Source: Pterobdella sp. o SKG-2022 (taxonomy: Eukaryota; Annelida; Clitellata; Hirudinida; Piscicolidae). From it: a stretch of DNA of 64,000 nt. The position numbers were made by a program, and so were the translations under genes. Within the stretch, counting starts at the first letter, position 1. Every line of letters starts with the position of its first letter. The notes beneath the pieces were generated by a model, which did no database searches, was not told where the DNA came from, and saw only the letters and a program-made list of their open reading frames with translations. The DNA lies in NCBI GenBank assembly GCA_964035795.1, contig OZ038320.1, forward strand, positions 18,742,589 to 18,806,588. Reading direction: 5' to 3'. This document shows, one piece after another, positions 40,025 to 55,000 of this stretch.

Positions 40025-43000
40025 TTACTCATTTTCATCGACATTGAAAGAAACGCTTGGTTTTTGAGTCGTGTTTAGCTTAGGTTTTTGTTGGGCATTT
40101 TTCGAAAGATTATTTTGGATGATTTCATTTTGTGTTGATGTTTCCCGAAGATCTGAAGTAGTTTCAACTTGAGACTCGTTTTTTGGATCAAATGCGCTCA
40201 GAACTTTGTTGACTCCTTCACTGTACAAGTCATTGTTGTTCTCTTGTTCTATTAGAAGTTTTTGGCGCAAAAGTTGTTGTTGAGGTAGTTGTTGAACTAC
40301 TTTTGCAGGTAATGTCTGCATTTGAGGTTTTAAATACTGTTTCGGACGATTTACAGATGAAGAAACAGTCGGCAGTTTATTCGCTTCGCTTGGAAAAATT
40401 GTTGCGATTGAGAAACTTGTAGAATAATTACTATTAGATTTGTTGCTTTTGTTGTTGGAATGATGTTGTTTGGCGTTGGCAAAAGAATCGACATGAAAAA
40501 AATAGGGTTTTTGTTGTTGATAAATAGTACAAATAGAATGATCTTTTGTGCTTGCAAAATAATTTATCTGCCTTTTGCAGTCTTTGTTGTCGTCATCTAT
40601 GACATCATTATTTTGATGAGAGTTTTCTATTTGAATAACCTGGGTGGAATTCGGTAGATCTTGTTGTAAGTGTTGTAGTTGTTGTGAATTGCTCATAAAC
40701 TGTTGTTGTAAGTATTGATAGGGTAATTTATTGGAATGCGAAGATAAGGGTAGGAATCTAGTGTTATTGACTTGGTAGAATAGTTTATTGTTGAGGGACG
40801 GATTGACAGCCAGAGTAGAATTTGTGTTATTATTTGATTCATTGTCAAAGTTCAACAGAGAAGTAGTGGTGTAGTTGTTGTTTTCATTTGTGTTGTACGA
40901 GTTTGTTGTTGTTGACGATGGTCGATACAAGTTACTTTTGTCATAGTGCTTATTGTGCATATCATACATAGATGGATTTGTATTGTAATAATTGAACTTG
41001 AGCTCCATATTATTAATTGAGCTAGTATTGTTATCGTCACTTTTAAAACACTTACTCTCTTTACTGTTGTCAAATCTGCATAAAGAACTTGTATTCTCGT
41101 TGCAAAGAGGGGTAGGTGTTTTTGCGAGATAACCTTTAATACCTTTTGGTGCGCCATCTCGTGTTTTGAAATCATTTCTACAGTCCACTCTTTCTCCAGA
41201 TGCTCCACTCACGGCCACGCATTGTTTTCGACGACCCTTCTTTTTACGCCTAAAATAGACTGCAACAAAGAGAAGAATATTTCCAGATAAAAGAACACAC
41301 CCTACACCTATTACAACGACTAATGGTAAATTTCGGTGCGGTAAATTTGTTTTTTTTTCTTTATCTTCGAAATCTTTCTTGATCAAAAACCCATCATAAA
41401 AATTGGCTTCTTTCTTGTTGTGATCCCTGTATGTAGTCGATTTACCTATGTGATTTTGAACTTTCAATGAGTCTTTTTTATTTTTTTGAGTTTCGGTTTT
41501 GTTGCTGTGTTTTATTGGCTTGAAGTTGCTTGGTGAGTGTGGAGGTTCGGCATTCAAATCTCTGTGCGGCTTCTCGCATTCTGTGTATCAATATTTATTA
41601 TTAACCTTTATCTTATGAATAATTGAACACTTCAAAATCCAAAAAATTACCTTGTTTTTGAATACTAACTTATTTAAACTCTTGGGTTATCTTGATGAAT
41701 GAGCTTTAATTATTTCATTGCTTCTAGAGCTTGATCCAAATTTATTGTACTATCGAATTTTGGTGTACACTTGAACTTTTTAGATATATTTTTTTGTGTT
41801 GTTTTTATTGAATTCGATTTTTAAAAAAAAGCCACTAGAAAAGGTTAAAATTCAAAAACAAATTTAGAAATAATTTTATAAAGTGTTTCAATTACGTTTC
41901 TAATGATTCTTGTTGAGTTGCGAATAGAATAACAATTTATATTGAAAATTCCCTTGCTCTCAGATATTTTTCTTAACCAGTCATGCTTAATATTTAAATT
42001 TTGCAACATGCAAATAGGCGATAAGCTGGCTCAAAATTCAAAAAAAAAACATTATTCAAATACATTGTTAACTTCTACTTTACCGTTTAAAAATCATCAT
42101 TTTCCTAATTTAGAATAAAAAATTAAACCCATTTCGAATTGCATGGTTTTGAGGAAATCCAAAGTTTAAACGTTGTGATTTTTGCTCATTTCTCAAACAC
42201 GAATAATGTTTATTGCTTTACATTTACAAAACTTGACTTTTTAATAAATTTATAAAAATTATCTCTATAATACTTGAAAAATCCAAAAAAGTTTCATACA
42301 AAAATTTTTGCAGCCTTAGTAAAAAAATGTAATCCTTTTTTATAAGACAAGTATTAATCACTCATACAATTACTTTTCTTTAATAAAATCTTACCGCCGA
42401 AACTATTGAGGAAGTACGGGGACTGGCATTGCTGCATGGTGGAATAAAGAAGCTTGGGCAAGAGCACCGACCAATCTGATATCCTTTGAGTTCTGTAGAC
42501 TTTTTCTATTCTGAACTCATTTTTCTCTGTACAAAAATTAATAACAAGTGTATACAGCTTTACTGAATAATTGCTTTTGAGAAATTGTACAAGTTTTATG
42601 AAACTCGACAAAAGTATTTCAGGGGATAACAAAACAGTAGAATGAGTTTGAAAAGATTATAAAGGGAGTGCAAGTAAGTGTAATAAATGCAGGCTTGTGT
42701 CTGAGAGATTGATGAAAGGCATGTTGACTGAGAAGTCTGATTGATGGAAGATTTGAAAGATGTTTTGATAGATAAATGAATGAATGGATAACTAAAAGAA
42801 AATAGATAAAAAGATTGATGGATGGGAAAATAAACAAAAAAGAAAAATTTTAATGGTTTTTTCAAATTCAAAAATGTTTTTTTTTGTGCTGATTGATTGA
42901 TAACTACCAAACAAACATTTAATTATTGTTTGTCGGGTTATAGATGCGTGCACATTTCTCAAATTTGATTTCTCATTCGTTAAACCTACCAATAAAAAAT

Positions 43001-46000
43001 TAATAAAAACATTTTCATTTGAAAAATTCCCAGCTCAAATATCCAAAAATAATCTTCAATGAAATTATTACTAATTTATTTCAATGCCTTCAAGCTTTTT
43101 AAATAACTAGTGCATAACGTTACATGAGATGTCAAATGGTTTTAATTCAATATTACATTTTAAAATTATTCAAACAAATTTTCATTTTGTTTTGTCAAAT
43201 TAAAATTTAATACTCAAATAAAAATTAAATTAAAAATAGCATTAATCTTTTGAATATTGAATTTTCGAAAGCACAAATGGTGAATAGAGGGATAACAGAC
43301 CCATGACAAGAGTGCTTCTGTTGCTGACGTCGAAAGGAATCCAGTACGGGGAAGGTGGAGTTAATATGCCGGCTCTTAGCTTCGAGTTTGGCAGGTAGTT
43401 GGGTTCTATGTTTGGAGAACTGCATTGGTGTTTTAATAGCTTTTGAATTGATTTAACAGCTCTAAATAAATAAATCTTTTTTTTGTATGCTACAACAACT
43501 ATTAAACTTCAATTTATTCTCCATACGGATATATGCTCTCCAATTCAATTAATCATTCGCAAGGTATAATCGAAATATAATACACTCAGTTACACAAAGA
43601 GATCCATTTATTTCCATAGATTCAGAGGTTTAAGCAGAAAAGTACTGTAAACATGCGCGCAAGTGTTTAGTGGAACCTGCATATTATTTTGTTTGATGCC
43701 ATGGTGATTTGGAATGATGTTCCATTGAAAAGTACATAAAAGAACTTTAGTGTGAAAAAGAAGCTAAAGTTTCACAACGTTGTATTTTAAAACCACACTT
43801 TTTGTGAGACATACTCACATAAATAAAGCAATTATATAAATTATTGAAGTTCAATTATTAAAAATATTGAAAACAACTTAGTAAACTGAGTTTGAACAAA
43901 ATATAATTTTTTGAGTACACTTTTTTCCAAAAGTTAATTAGAGTCTTTATTTTTGCACTTTGAAAAAAATAGTTTGAAGCATTAGAGTTGTCCAAATAAG
44001 TGTGCTTTTGTCTTCTAAAATGCATCAACTTTTTTACTTAAAATGCAAATTTTTGTAAAATGTGACAAAAAAGACATTGAAAATGTCACTTTTGAAATTC
44101 AGATAAATAAAATTTGCAAAAAATTATTGAGAATGTGAGACACTAGATAAAAAATGTCACATGGATATGACATAGGGTTAGAAAAGAGAGCGGAACAAAG
44201 AAAAAACATTTTTGGGTTAGAATAAAAAAGAATACATACATTTTTATGAATAAATATATTTCCATTTAAACAGTCAAAAAACCATGAATAATGGAATTAA
44301 ATTTTCTTTTTTTATAAAAATCTTTTTTCATTTATTCATTTATTTTACATTCACCAACCCACCTATTCATACATCCATCACTTGACTCATTCATCTATTC
44401 AGCCATCCACCAATCCATCTATCAATATATTGGATAGTTCCCTTCACCATCCTCCCATATCTGACAATCTACATTGAATTTACATACCACACACGTATAT
44501 TCTCAATAAAAAACGACAGAAAGTGATGTGAAATTTTAAAATTTAGCTTCTTCACAAATACATTTAATACGTTTTTAATCTTTCTAAATTAATGAAAACA
44601 CGATTATATTTTAAAATAACTCAAAAAACCCAATAAATGATGGTTGGAATTATTTGGTAGCTACCTACATTGGCTTTTTATGAAGGAACATTTTGCTAAT
44701 GCTTTACAGTTATTAATATACAACATATTTATGTAAATTAATGAGTTATGCAGAGTACGTGTGTAAGTGTGGTGGAAGGGGTGTGCTTTGCCTTGTGACA
44801 AGTTTTATGTATGTTTATAGGCATAAAAATCTTGTACGTTTTTTAATATATACATAAGCTTATTTTCTTTCATAATATTGGGAAAAAAAGTTTGTTTACC
44901 TGGGTAAATGTGCTTAAAATATTTATATCTTAGAAAGTTTGAATTTCATTCCAAATTAGAAGCATTTTTTTCAAATTTAAAAGCGATCAAAAGCATTAAT
45001 ATTTCTCAAACACTGACAGTTTGAAACACCAAAACTAATTATTTTTGTTTTTAGTTTTTGTAAATTTCTTGTTTTCGCGTTCATATTCTGACAGAAAATA
45101 TTTGCAAAACTATCAATGTAAGCCCACAGTGAAATTTAACAAGTTAAAAGGCTTGAATTTTATTCATATTGAATTTTTTAAATTCAAAAATCCATTCGGA
45201 ATTTCCCATTTATTGAAATTTACTTTGACTTCGTTTCTAAACATTATGATAGCAAAGTCGTGGAATTATAAAAAGATACTTCAACACCAATTGAATATAG
45301 AATATCCCCTCATTCACGTTAAAGGCAAAATATCTTGACATCTAACTTCTACCCAAAAATGAAACAGTTTTGAAATTTATTCAGTCTAAAACAGTTAAAG
45401 AAATTTTATAAAAATCTTATCATAAAATTTAGTTTTTTAGTGATATATAAATTATTTTTCAAAGAATATTAAAAAATTTCATTTAAACTTCAAATTAAAT
45501 AGAATTAAAGTATTACTATAAATAGTTATCAAAGTTGATGTAAGTTTATGGCGTTTTGAACAAAAACATGTATCCATTATGACTGCTTGCAGCCACTACT
45601 ATGTTGTGAAACTATTCAAAAACATCTTTGTTATTTGCCATTACTATGTTTTGTTGATTCCAATTACTTGAAACAAAAATATTTTTTTCTTGTTTTTGCA
45701 ACATTCAAATATATATTTCTATTACAGTATTTCTTTATTATTCAGAAGTGATTTCGATTTTTTTTATTTTAGCTTTAAACATATTGTAATTTTTTTTGCG
45801 AAATTAATTGTACCGTTTTCTGTGTTTTTTCACAAAATGAGTCAATAAAGCATAAAAAAAGTTATCTAAAATAGACTTTCCATGAAAACCATGATTTTTC
45901 TGTAATAAAATTAGCTAACTGCAATTTTTACATTGATAAACAACGCTCACATCTTCTATGCTATATGCCAGCTTAAAACAAATATCTCACATCATAGTAA

Positions 46001-49000
46001 TAATAATACCTTACTCTTAAGTAGACTCCAGAGACAGTACACACTTATATACGCTTCTAATAAATCAGTCATAAACATGAATTGAATCCCAGAAAGTTGA
46101 ATTTATTTTCATTACTATTCGCACAAACTTTAAAAACTTGATTTTAAAATTTAGCGCAATTTTTTTTAAACTTTTTCAAAATTTATTTTAAAACAATTTT
46201 TTAAAATGTTTTTATTTACGTAAAACTGATAAAAATCTAACTTGAATAAAAAAAATTAGAAAAATAAAATTTAATTTTTGAAAAATAATACTTTTCAATA
46301 TAAATTTAGAAGCGATATAATGTAACTGCGTGCAATGCAGGTTGCCCTCTTTAAGCACCATCAGCCGACCAGTTTTATTTGTCTTTCAGTCGTAAAACTT
46401 TATTTCATGAAATTTTGAAATCACTTAATGATTCATTTGCACAAAACCTTATGCAATTTTCAATAGAAAGCTCATATTTACTGCTTCGTTTTCAAAAAAT
46501 TTATAAAATGTATTAAATTCAAAAATGTGATATTTTGGGCCACAATTACATTTTTTTCCATAAAGTCGAATCAGACTCGAAAGACCATTGATTGAACACC
46601 TCTCTTAACACAAGGTTTTATTCAACTTCAAAAAATACTTCACTTTATTCGAAGAGATTTATTTAGCTTGCAAATTTTTAGGAATTCTCGTTTGGATTTG
46701 TGGCCCCTTAAGTCTTTTGCGCAGGGAAATGCTCCAAGGTTGAGATGAAAGAATGAAAAGACAGAGATAAATGAATGCTGCAGAAAAAACAAGCTGAGAA
46801 AAACTAATAAAAAACTAATAAAAAATGAAAAACTTTGTTTTTAAAAGCTAAAAACTGAACGTTTGAACGTCTTAAGGTGTGAAAAGAAGTAGCTAAAATG
46901 CTATTAATTTTCAATAATTAGCGATGCATATAAGATGAAAGTATTAAGAGTAGATTTAATCCTCAAGCTAATATATTTTCCAGGATCTGTAACATTTATG
47001 CACTTCTTTAAAAACTAGTTTTAGTTTTACAAAAAATAGAATGTAAAAGCAAATTGTTAGACTTTTCTTTTAATAATAAAGGAAAGACTAGAATAATAAA
47101 ATAACGGTGAAAAACTTTTTATTAAACCAAAAAAATTGGATAAAGAAAAAATTCAATTGAAAAAATATTAAAAAAAGCATAAAAATAAATTGTGTGGAAT
47201 AGGTTCTCCAGGTTAATTATACGTGATATGTCGAAGTCATGAAATAAAAAAAAAATCCTTCCAGACTCGTATCAACATAAAATTCTTGTTCCTGAATGAA
47301 TTAATGAATGTAATCTTTAAACTGAACTTTTCATGCACCTTAAGCAAATATTTCAGGTTTTAAACGTTTTTATATATCAATAAGGTTGGTTTTCATTTAA
47401 AGAGCGGCTTTAAAAATTCATTCGAAGTAATTTATGGTAAAAAATCTTTCTGCTCATACAAACCATAAATAACAGTTATTGGAGCATCGATGCATATAAA
47501 AAGAATTGAATAATTAAAATCTGATATATCAACGATCAAAAAAAAAAATAAAAAAAAGACTTAACATATAAACCAGTAAATATTTTATTAAAGAATTTAG
47601 CTGGAAATACAGGTAGTAAATTCAATTTTTTTTCACTAAATTTGCATTTAAAAGAATTAATATCCTGTATCTAGACTCATTAAGCGACTTTATTCAATTT
47701 TCTTGAAATCAGCCAATCGTACACCGATAGAAGTCCAACATAAATTTGATTAAAGTTTGATGTTATCATTGCATGCAAATGCATTTTTTAACAATACTTC
47801 ATTATTTTCTCTATTTATCCGAAAACTCTCATGATTTGGTATAAGTTTGAAACTAATTTTTTAATCTTCTTTGAACAAATGCAAAAACCATGTTAGTTTG
47901 AAAAATCTTTAAATTCAGTAAATGCGAAAGATCAAGTATCTTATTTATTTATAAACACTTTGATATAAACACTTTTATTTGGACATAAAGTGGGGGCTTA
48001 TAGAATTATATGAACTATTTTTCAAACACCATGTGTTTCATGTCTCAATAAGATTTTAAATGATTTTTTAATATGAAACTTAGAAATTATTGAAATATTT
48101 AAATGTTATTTTTTCTAAAAACTTTTCTAATGTCTTTGAAGTCTGATTACATGCAGCTGAAGTCAATTGGAGCTTAAATAAAATTCCTTTGTGACAAACA
48201 TTTCATATTTAAAAGCATTTCTAAATTTTAACAAAAAGCTTTCAAAGATTAACTTTATTTGGCTTTTAAGCTATTAAAACACTGAAACTAAAAATTTATC
48301 GAAAGATTTGGCGGCTGTTCTGATTCTCCATGATGAATGTATTGAAAAATTCAAAAACTTTTTTTAATTCTTCATTCTGAAAAATTTGAAACCAGTTTGC
48401 AATTGAAACTGTGTAAAAAAATTAGATGAATAACTAAAAAAATTGAATTGATAAAATTATTTTCTGCAAATTGATTAATCTAATTCATGAAGTTAAACTT
48501 CTTGTGACGACAGGGCTCTGTAGTAGTTTGAAGGAATAATTATATAAACATTTTACAATGAAAAACTCAAATGAGGAAATAAATGGATAACAAAACATGA
48601 GCACTTATATACAAAGTGCCTCACAGCAGTGGCTATCAATTACGTTTTGAGGTTCATTTGGAGCAAAAAGTGACGTGGCAAGAATCAAATAGTTATGAAA
48701 AAAAAGCTTGATTTTTTTGCATAGATAAAAAAAAATTTCACTTATGAAAAATAACTTCAATTTTAAACTTACAAAATAATCACTGATAGCTATGAAAAAT
48801 ATAAAATATATGAGTACTATACCGAAAACGTGTTTAGAGAAGCAGTTTCATTCTTATTTATTTATTCATTCTATTGCGGTATACAAAGTTAATGAAAATG
48901 AAAAATTTTGTGAGTAATTGAAACTATAGAAACTGAAAAAATTTGCCCAAGATAAGAGTCTTCAAATATAAACGATAAAGTATCAAATATATGTTGAAAT

Positions 49001-52000
49001 TTCTTCTCAAACTTTCTTAAAATTATATCAGTTTTTTTAAAATTGATTTTTAAATTTTTCCCACACATAAATAATGAGTTTCACTTCTGAATTTACCAAG
49101 TTTTAATTCCTTAGTTATAATTATGAAAGCACTCACACATCAATGTTCAATGTTGCTCATTTGCACTGAAATCTACATATTATATAGATAACCAAAACCT
49201 TAAACGAAAATTTTTCCAATTAAAATTACATTTTTTTTAGTTTTTAAAAATTTCAAATTTTCTATTAAGAGGTTAATTGTATAAATAAGTATGAAGGACC
49301 GGCTATTTGGGAGTAATATAAAAAGCGATTTTACAAAAGCACTTAGGGGCATGCTTGCAATGAAACTAGTCTTATGAAACTTTTAATAAACAATACTTCC
49401 AATATTTTTAACCTAAAATGAGACATAAAACGATTATACATAACACAGCTCTAATCTAATATAGTTATTTTATCTACTCTAAACTTTCATGTCGAACCCT
49501 GTTTTCTTTCTCAATTTACTTTTGTATTAATAACAACTATTGTGAAAATGTGAAAAAAAATTTTTTAAGTGGAAAATATAAGAAAACATTAAAAAATTTT
49601 TATTAACGTAGTAAAAAAATTATTCAAATTTCCACTCACCCGGTGTGAATAAAATTCCTCCAATAAGCAAGCATAGCAACATTGAATAGTTTATCATGAA
49701 TGTCGTACTTTCCAGTAAATGGCTCGATTCCTCCATTTAAAGCAGCAGCAAATGTATAAATTAAATCTCCACCAAACTGCATTCCTTCAAGTTTTGACGC
49801 ACTTTCTTTTGAAATATTTGCAGCTTTATGTGTAATGTTGAAGCAATAAGAATATACGTTACGCCGGGCCTTTTTAGGCTCAAAATTGTACATTTTTTGA
49901 GTTGCTTTTCTTTTATTCCTTTTGAAAAATTTCCAAACATCGCTTTGTTCTATGGACAGAAATATGGACAACTGGTCGGCAGGGGATCCATAAAAGGCAT
50001 CTCCCAGCATTTCATACAGGGAATCTCGTGTGTCGAATGCAGAAAGATGGTGGCCTCCCTTGTTCCAATTTTTGTAGTTGTGCAAAAGAATTTCAACGTG
50101 ATTTTTTTCTTCATACTGGTAAGTGCTACGTACTATGTTCTTTGTATAACTTGCAAGCGTATCCTGTTCAATGAATATTTAACTATGAAGAATATCAGAA
50201 AGTGTACATAAAAATATTCATGTGATTTTTCATCAAAATATTAAATGTTACAGAAATTACATTTCCATTATAATGAGGCAGGATGTTTTTGGTCACTTTT
50301 TGAAAACAAAACACTGTAATTATATAAAAATGAGGCCGAAACATTCTATATTGGCGGATTCCCTAAAGGTTGTTGCAAGCAATTTTTTTGAACATAGAAA
50401 AAAGCATTTAAACGATGGAAATGGAAAAAATTTAAAATATTTGAACATTTGAATTTCAACGTTGATTTAATTCACTTTTTAACTATAACTTTTCTCTTAC
50501 TAATTGCTGCGGACATTATGAAGGCAATTAAGAACTTTCTCAAAAAATTTGTTGCTTAAATTTTTTCAAATACCTCAAACTATTCTTTTCTAAATTTTTC
50601 AATATTAACTCCATTTTTTATGAGGGTTTTATTTTTTAAAAATCCGATATGACTCAAATTATCCTTTAAATTATTCACAGCTGTTAAACAAAATTGTAAA
50701 ATAAGATTTTTTTTAAAAAGTTCAATTTATAAATAATTTAAAAAGATCGGCGTAATGGGCAGCAGTTTATACATAAGCTTATCTGCTGAAGCAAACTTGA
50801 CGAGTGAAGAATTTTATGATATAAAGAATATCTAAGGATTTGTGAAAATTATACGAAAATTTTTAGATTAGTTTTAATAGAATCTGAAAAGAAAACTTCA
50901 AAGAAGCATAAGAATTTTCTACAATTATTTCAGAAAAAATCATAAGATATGAAAACACAAACGTCGTTTTTACATGAATAGATGGAAAGTTTTGTTAAAA
51001 AGATAGAAAAAAAATTAAAATAGACTCCTGCATACACCGATATGATTCTATACACACACATAGAAGCTAAATACATGCGAAGATAATCATAGAAACAATG
51101 GCACAAACATATGAAGTGAGGAATTATGACTGCTTATTTTGAGTGAGGAGCGGCGGGAGCATAAAGCAGATGACAAAGTGACCGCAAACAACGCCTTTAT
51201 ATCCTTCGTCGTGGCGCTGTCTCGTAAAGAAACGCACTTATTAACATATGAGTATTATTTCTGTATTTAATTTATGCATCTACTCTTAGTTTCAAATGAC
51301 TGTATTGGTAAAAAGGGTGGAGATTTTGTCTTCTAAACTGCAAGGACATTTTATTTCTTGGTGAAATGAATTGCAAATGGAATTAAACAATAAATCAACA
51401 GATGGGAGCCATTGAAAAATAATATATTTATAATTTTTTCATAAAATGAATTTAAGCTTTTAAAGTTTTAATATATTTTGTGCTATATTACTTGAGTGAT
51501 TCTGAAAGACTTCAAGTAGTATGTTAAAGGCACTTGTTTGAAAAGATCGAGCCAATTAAAGACTTTGAGAATCTGCTCTTGTCACTTAAACCCGCAGTGA
51601 ATTCCTTTCATTCAAACAAGAATTTCATCAATAAAAAAAAAATTTTTTTAAAAGTTTCATAATGAGTTCTAAATTTTGAAAAAAAAAAGATAAATCTGCA
51701 ATTTTACGCAATTCGCAAAAAAATCGTCTTCCTCAAAATCATTTTTTTTTTGTAATAGCCTAGTGTCAAGATCGATCGAAGTTAAGTCTTTAAGAGTCAA
51801 AGAAATTTATTCACTTATTCAACTTTATCTATATTGAAACTAGTGAAAAGATTTTTCAATGTTGTAAAAACCACATAGTATTCTCAAGCTATTTTTCACG
51901 TTGGTGTGTATGTTCACAGAATCGAGCGGTCAAGTATCTTCTGCAATGAGATGCACAAATACACATAAAATTCAGTGAATGAAAATATTCGTAAAACTCA

Positions 52001-55000
52001 ATAAATCCATTATATGACACATCTATAAAACCAATTCTTAGTAGAGTCTTTGCAATGTTTATGTGAAGAATAGAAAAAAACAGCACTCATAAAACTAACA
52101 AAGATAGTTATGTAAACAGTCAGATAAATTTACTGACATTTACAAGAAGCCATAAAACACTCGTTCAAACACAAACCATGCTTAAAGTCTGCAATACCTT
52201 GAAGACACACATATTTTCAAAGTCAATAAAAGCTTTATTTTAACAAATGTGCTTTAGACATCGAAACTCAACAACGGTATAACTGCCAAACCAAAATATT
52301 GAAGTGTTCAAAAAATACTTATAAAAACTTTGAAACTAATTCAAAATAACATGGTAGTTCTATTTTTGTTAAGCGTTTGGAATTTTTAAATAGCTTAAGA
52401 CAAACCTTTTTAGTTCCTGATTCTAAAATTTTTTGAGAGAAAAAACTCCTTCCTTCTCCCAAAGCATAACCCAGCATCACATTCACGCCATTGTCAATGT
52501 AATTTTCTTGATACTCAAACATCTCAGGCTTGGGAGTAATGTTTGAATCAGGGGCCAATCCTAAAGCAAAAACAAGGCCCAGTTCCATCGGGTAGTGAAG
52601 CTTGGGGATGATGGCTCCATCCATGACTGGTCCCCAGGTGGACGTCAATAAAAAATGGTTGATGTTTGAAGCTTCGTCTAGAAGTTGTTTGAGTGGAGCC
52701 TGGGTTGGAGTAGTAGTTATGAAATCAACTTAATGCAACACTTTTTTAAGTCAAATGGATTTACCTTGAAAAAAATGTTTCAACGAAAAATGAAGTTTTT
52801 AATAAAAGGTATTTTTTGAAAAATGAACTTTGAAGATAGCTTCTGATTAAATAGACTTTTAAAAATGTATCGCAGTGAATATTCATCAAAGATGGAGATA
52901 GAGGCGGATTAGTTTGTGGGTTGTGAAATGACTATAGCATCAATCAAGGGGGTACAAAAATAAAAAATTAAATTACACAGTTTGAAATTTTGGCATTTTG
53001 AATAATTTAATAAATATATTCAATAACTTAGAAACATAGATGGCAGGATTTTAAAATGCTTAATCATCACTAAAAATTATTAAGTTTAAAAAAATTTTTG
53101 CAGATTATTTGAACACTAAAGGTAATTTTATTAAGTACAAAGCTTTTCGTTAACAAAGTAACATTATCCAGTAAAGATTATTAAAAAAATTGTTTAAAGG
53201 TTTTTGAAATACTATCAAAAATTCCAAAAACTCATCTCGATATGTATAAAATAAAACATCAAAGGCTTTTATTGGAAATTTGACATATGTATTTTACAGT
53301 CGATAAAGCATGAACTTAGCATATATAATTTAATAATCAGCCTTAAAAACTGCTATGCGTGATTCAGTAGAGAAAAATGCAAATTTTTTTATGAACCATC
53401 TCAATTCAAAAAAATTACTTAATCGAATTATTTATAAGAAAAAAAAATAAAATATTACATTAGTTTTATGAAAATTTGTTTGTCGAATTTTAGTTTTTTT
53501 TATCTGAAACAATTAAAACCTATCAATTTAAATTTCACAATAACTTAAAGCTGCAGAAAATATCTTCAAAGAATAATTGAAAAGTTCAAATAGAAAAAGA
53601 GTTCTTTTTATGAATATTCTGTATGTAGTGATATCAGCTAGGCATACATCATCATGAGTCGACTTGTTAACTCGCCCACTTACTTTAGCTTTATCTCAAA
53701 CAAAAATACTATTTTTGATTGCAATACCATTCGTTTACTTGTTTCTTTGCGATCTTATTATTTATCTTTTGTATTTTTCAATGTTTTGTTCAATAAATGT
53801 CTCATTTCGAGGTTGAATAGTCATAAAAGTTTTTGCTGAGTAAAATTTTTCTTTGTTTTGTATTCTTTTTATCATTCTAATGAATAATAAATTTTTAGCG
53901 TATTATCAAAAGATTTATAGATTTTAATATCTCAGCAATAAAGATTAAAAATTTACATATATTCCCAATATATTCGAATGGATTTTAATAAAACGTGAGA
54001 TCGGGCAGAATAAATTTGAACTTTTTCATATCTTTCGAATCAAAAGAAATTTAAACTCTTAATTGAAATTGTCATAAAAGGCATGATAAATGACACAGAG
54101 TTGACTCTGACCTTCTTCAAGCACGAAACAATCCTTGCATTCAGAGATACTTCTTGTGTGGCATGAAACTGCAAAAAATCACTCTTCGTTTTTTGAGGTG
54201 TTATTTCATCACTAATGTTGAAACAGTTTAATCGTTGTGCAACCCTCTTAGTGATGGCCAATGGCTTCTGCATGCTGCTCCAAGGGGAATGCCCTGTGCC
54301 ACTCTGCAGAATTAAGCCACTAAACAAGCTTTTGCCTGTTGTTGTTAAAAAAAAAATAACTTAATAAAACAATGTATCAATAAATATGTGGGCCTAGCAA
54401 AGAGTTTGTATAGAAAATTCCAATTTTAATGGATAATTTGTGTTTTGAACTATCTCGGAGTATCCCAAAAACCAAATTTACCAATAATGATTTTATTTAG
54501 TACGATAATCAAAAGTATTCTCGTAAATTTTCATTTTTAATGTAAAACCTAATGGGAATTCAGTTGGATCTAAGATAGAGATATATAACTCAGATAAATA
54601 ACTAAATGATTTTTAAATAATTTAAATCTTGAAAAAAAAAATTTAATAACACGGAGATTTAGTTAAAAAATCTTGACAAAAAAGAGGTTTTTAGAATAGT
54701 AAACGTATGGAATTAGAAAAAGAAAACATAGAAAAAATATTTTGATTAAAAGAAAAAAATGAGTATGATTTTAATCAAAGGGAACACTAGGTTGAAAAGT
54801 ATTTAATGCTTCAAAGGAAGCAAATCATCCTTTTTAATCTTTTATATTTTATCTCACATATTTATCTATTTGGGATCCTTCTCTGTTTATTATGCAAAAC
54901 TTTTGAAAGTTCATTTTTATTTTATTCAAAATTAAAATTTAATTGTTGAAAAAATTTCCATTAAAGTCAAAAAAATGTTTAGGAAGTGAAAAGCAAAATG

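Noticed and set aside
42610..42910. Minus-strand frame rich in Ser, Phe and Ile
   Set aside because: It is low-complexity intron sequence between two phase-matched neuroligin-like exons and has no splice support.
44328..44440. CRISPR-like or minisatellite array
   Set aside because: The CATC/CATT units are irregular low-complexity sequence without fixed repeat length or spacers.
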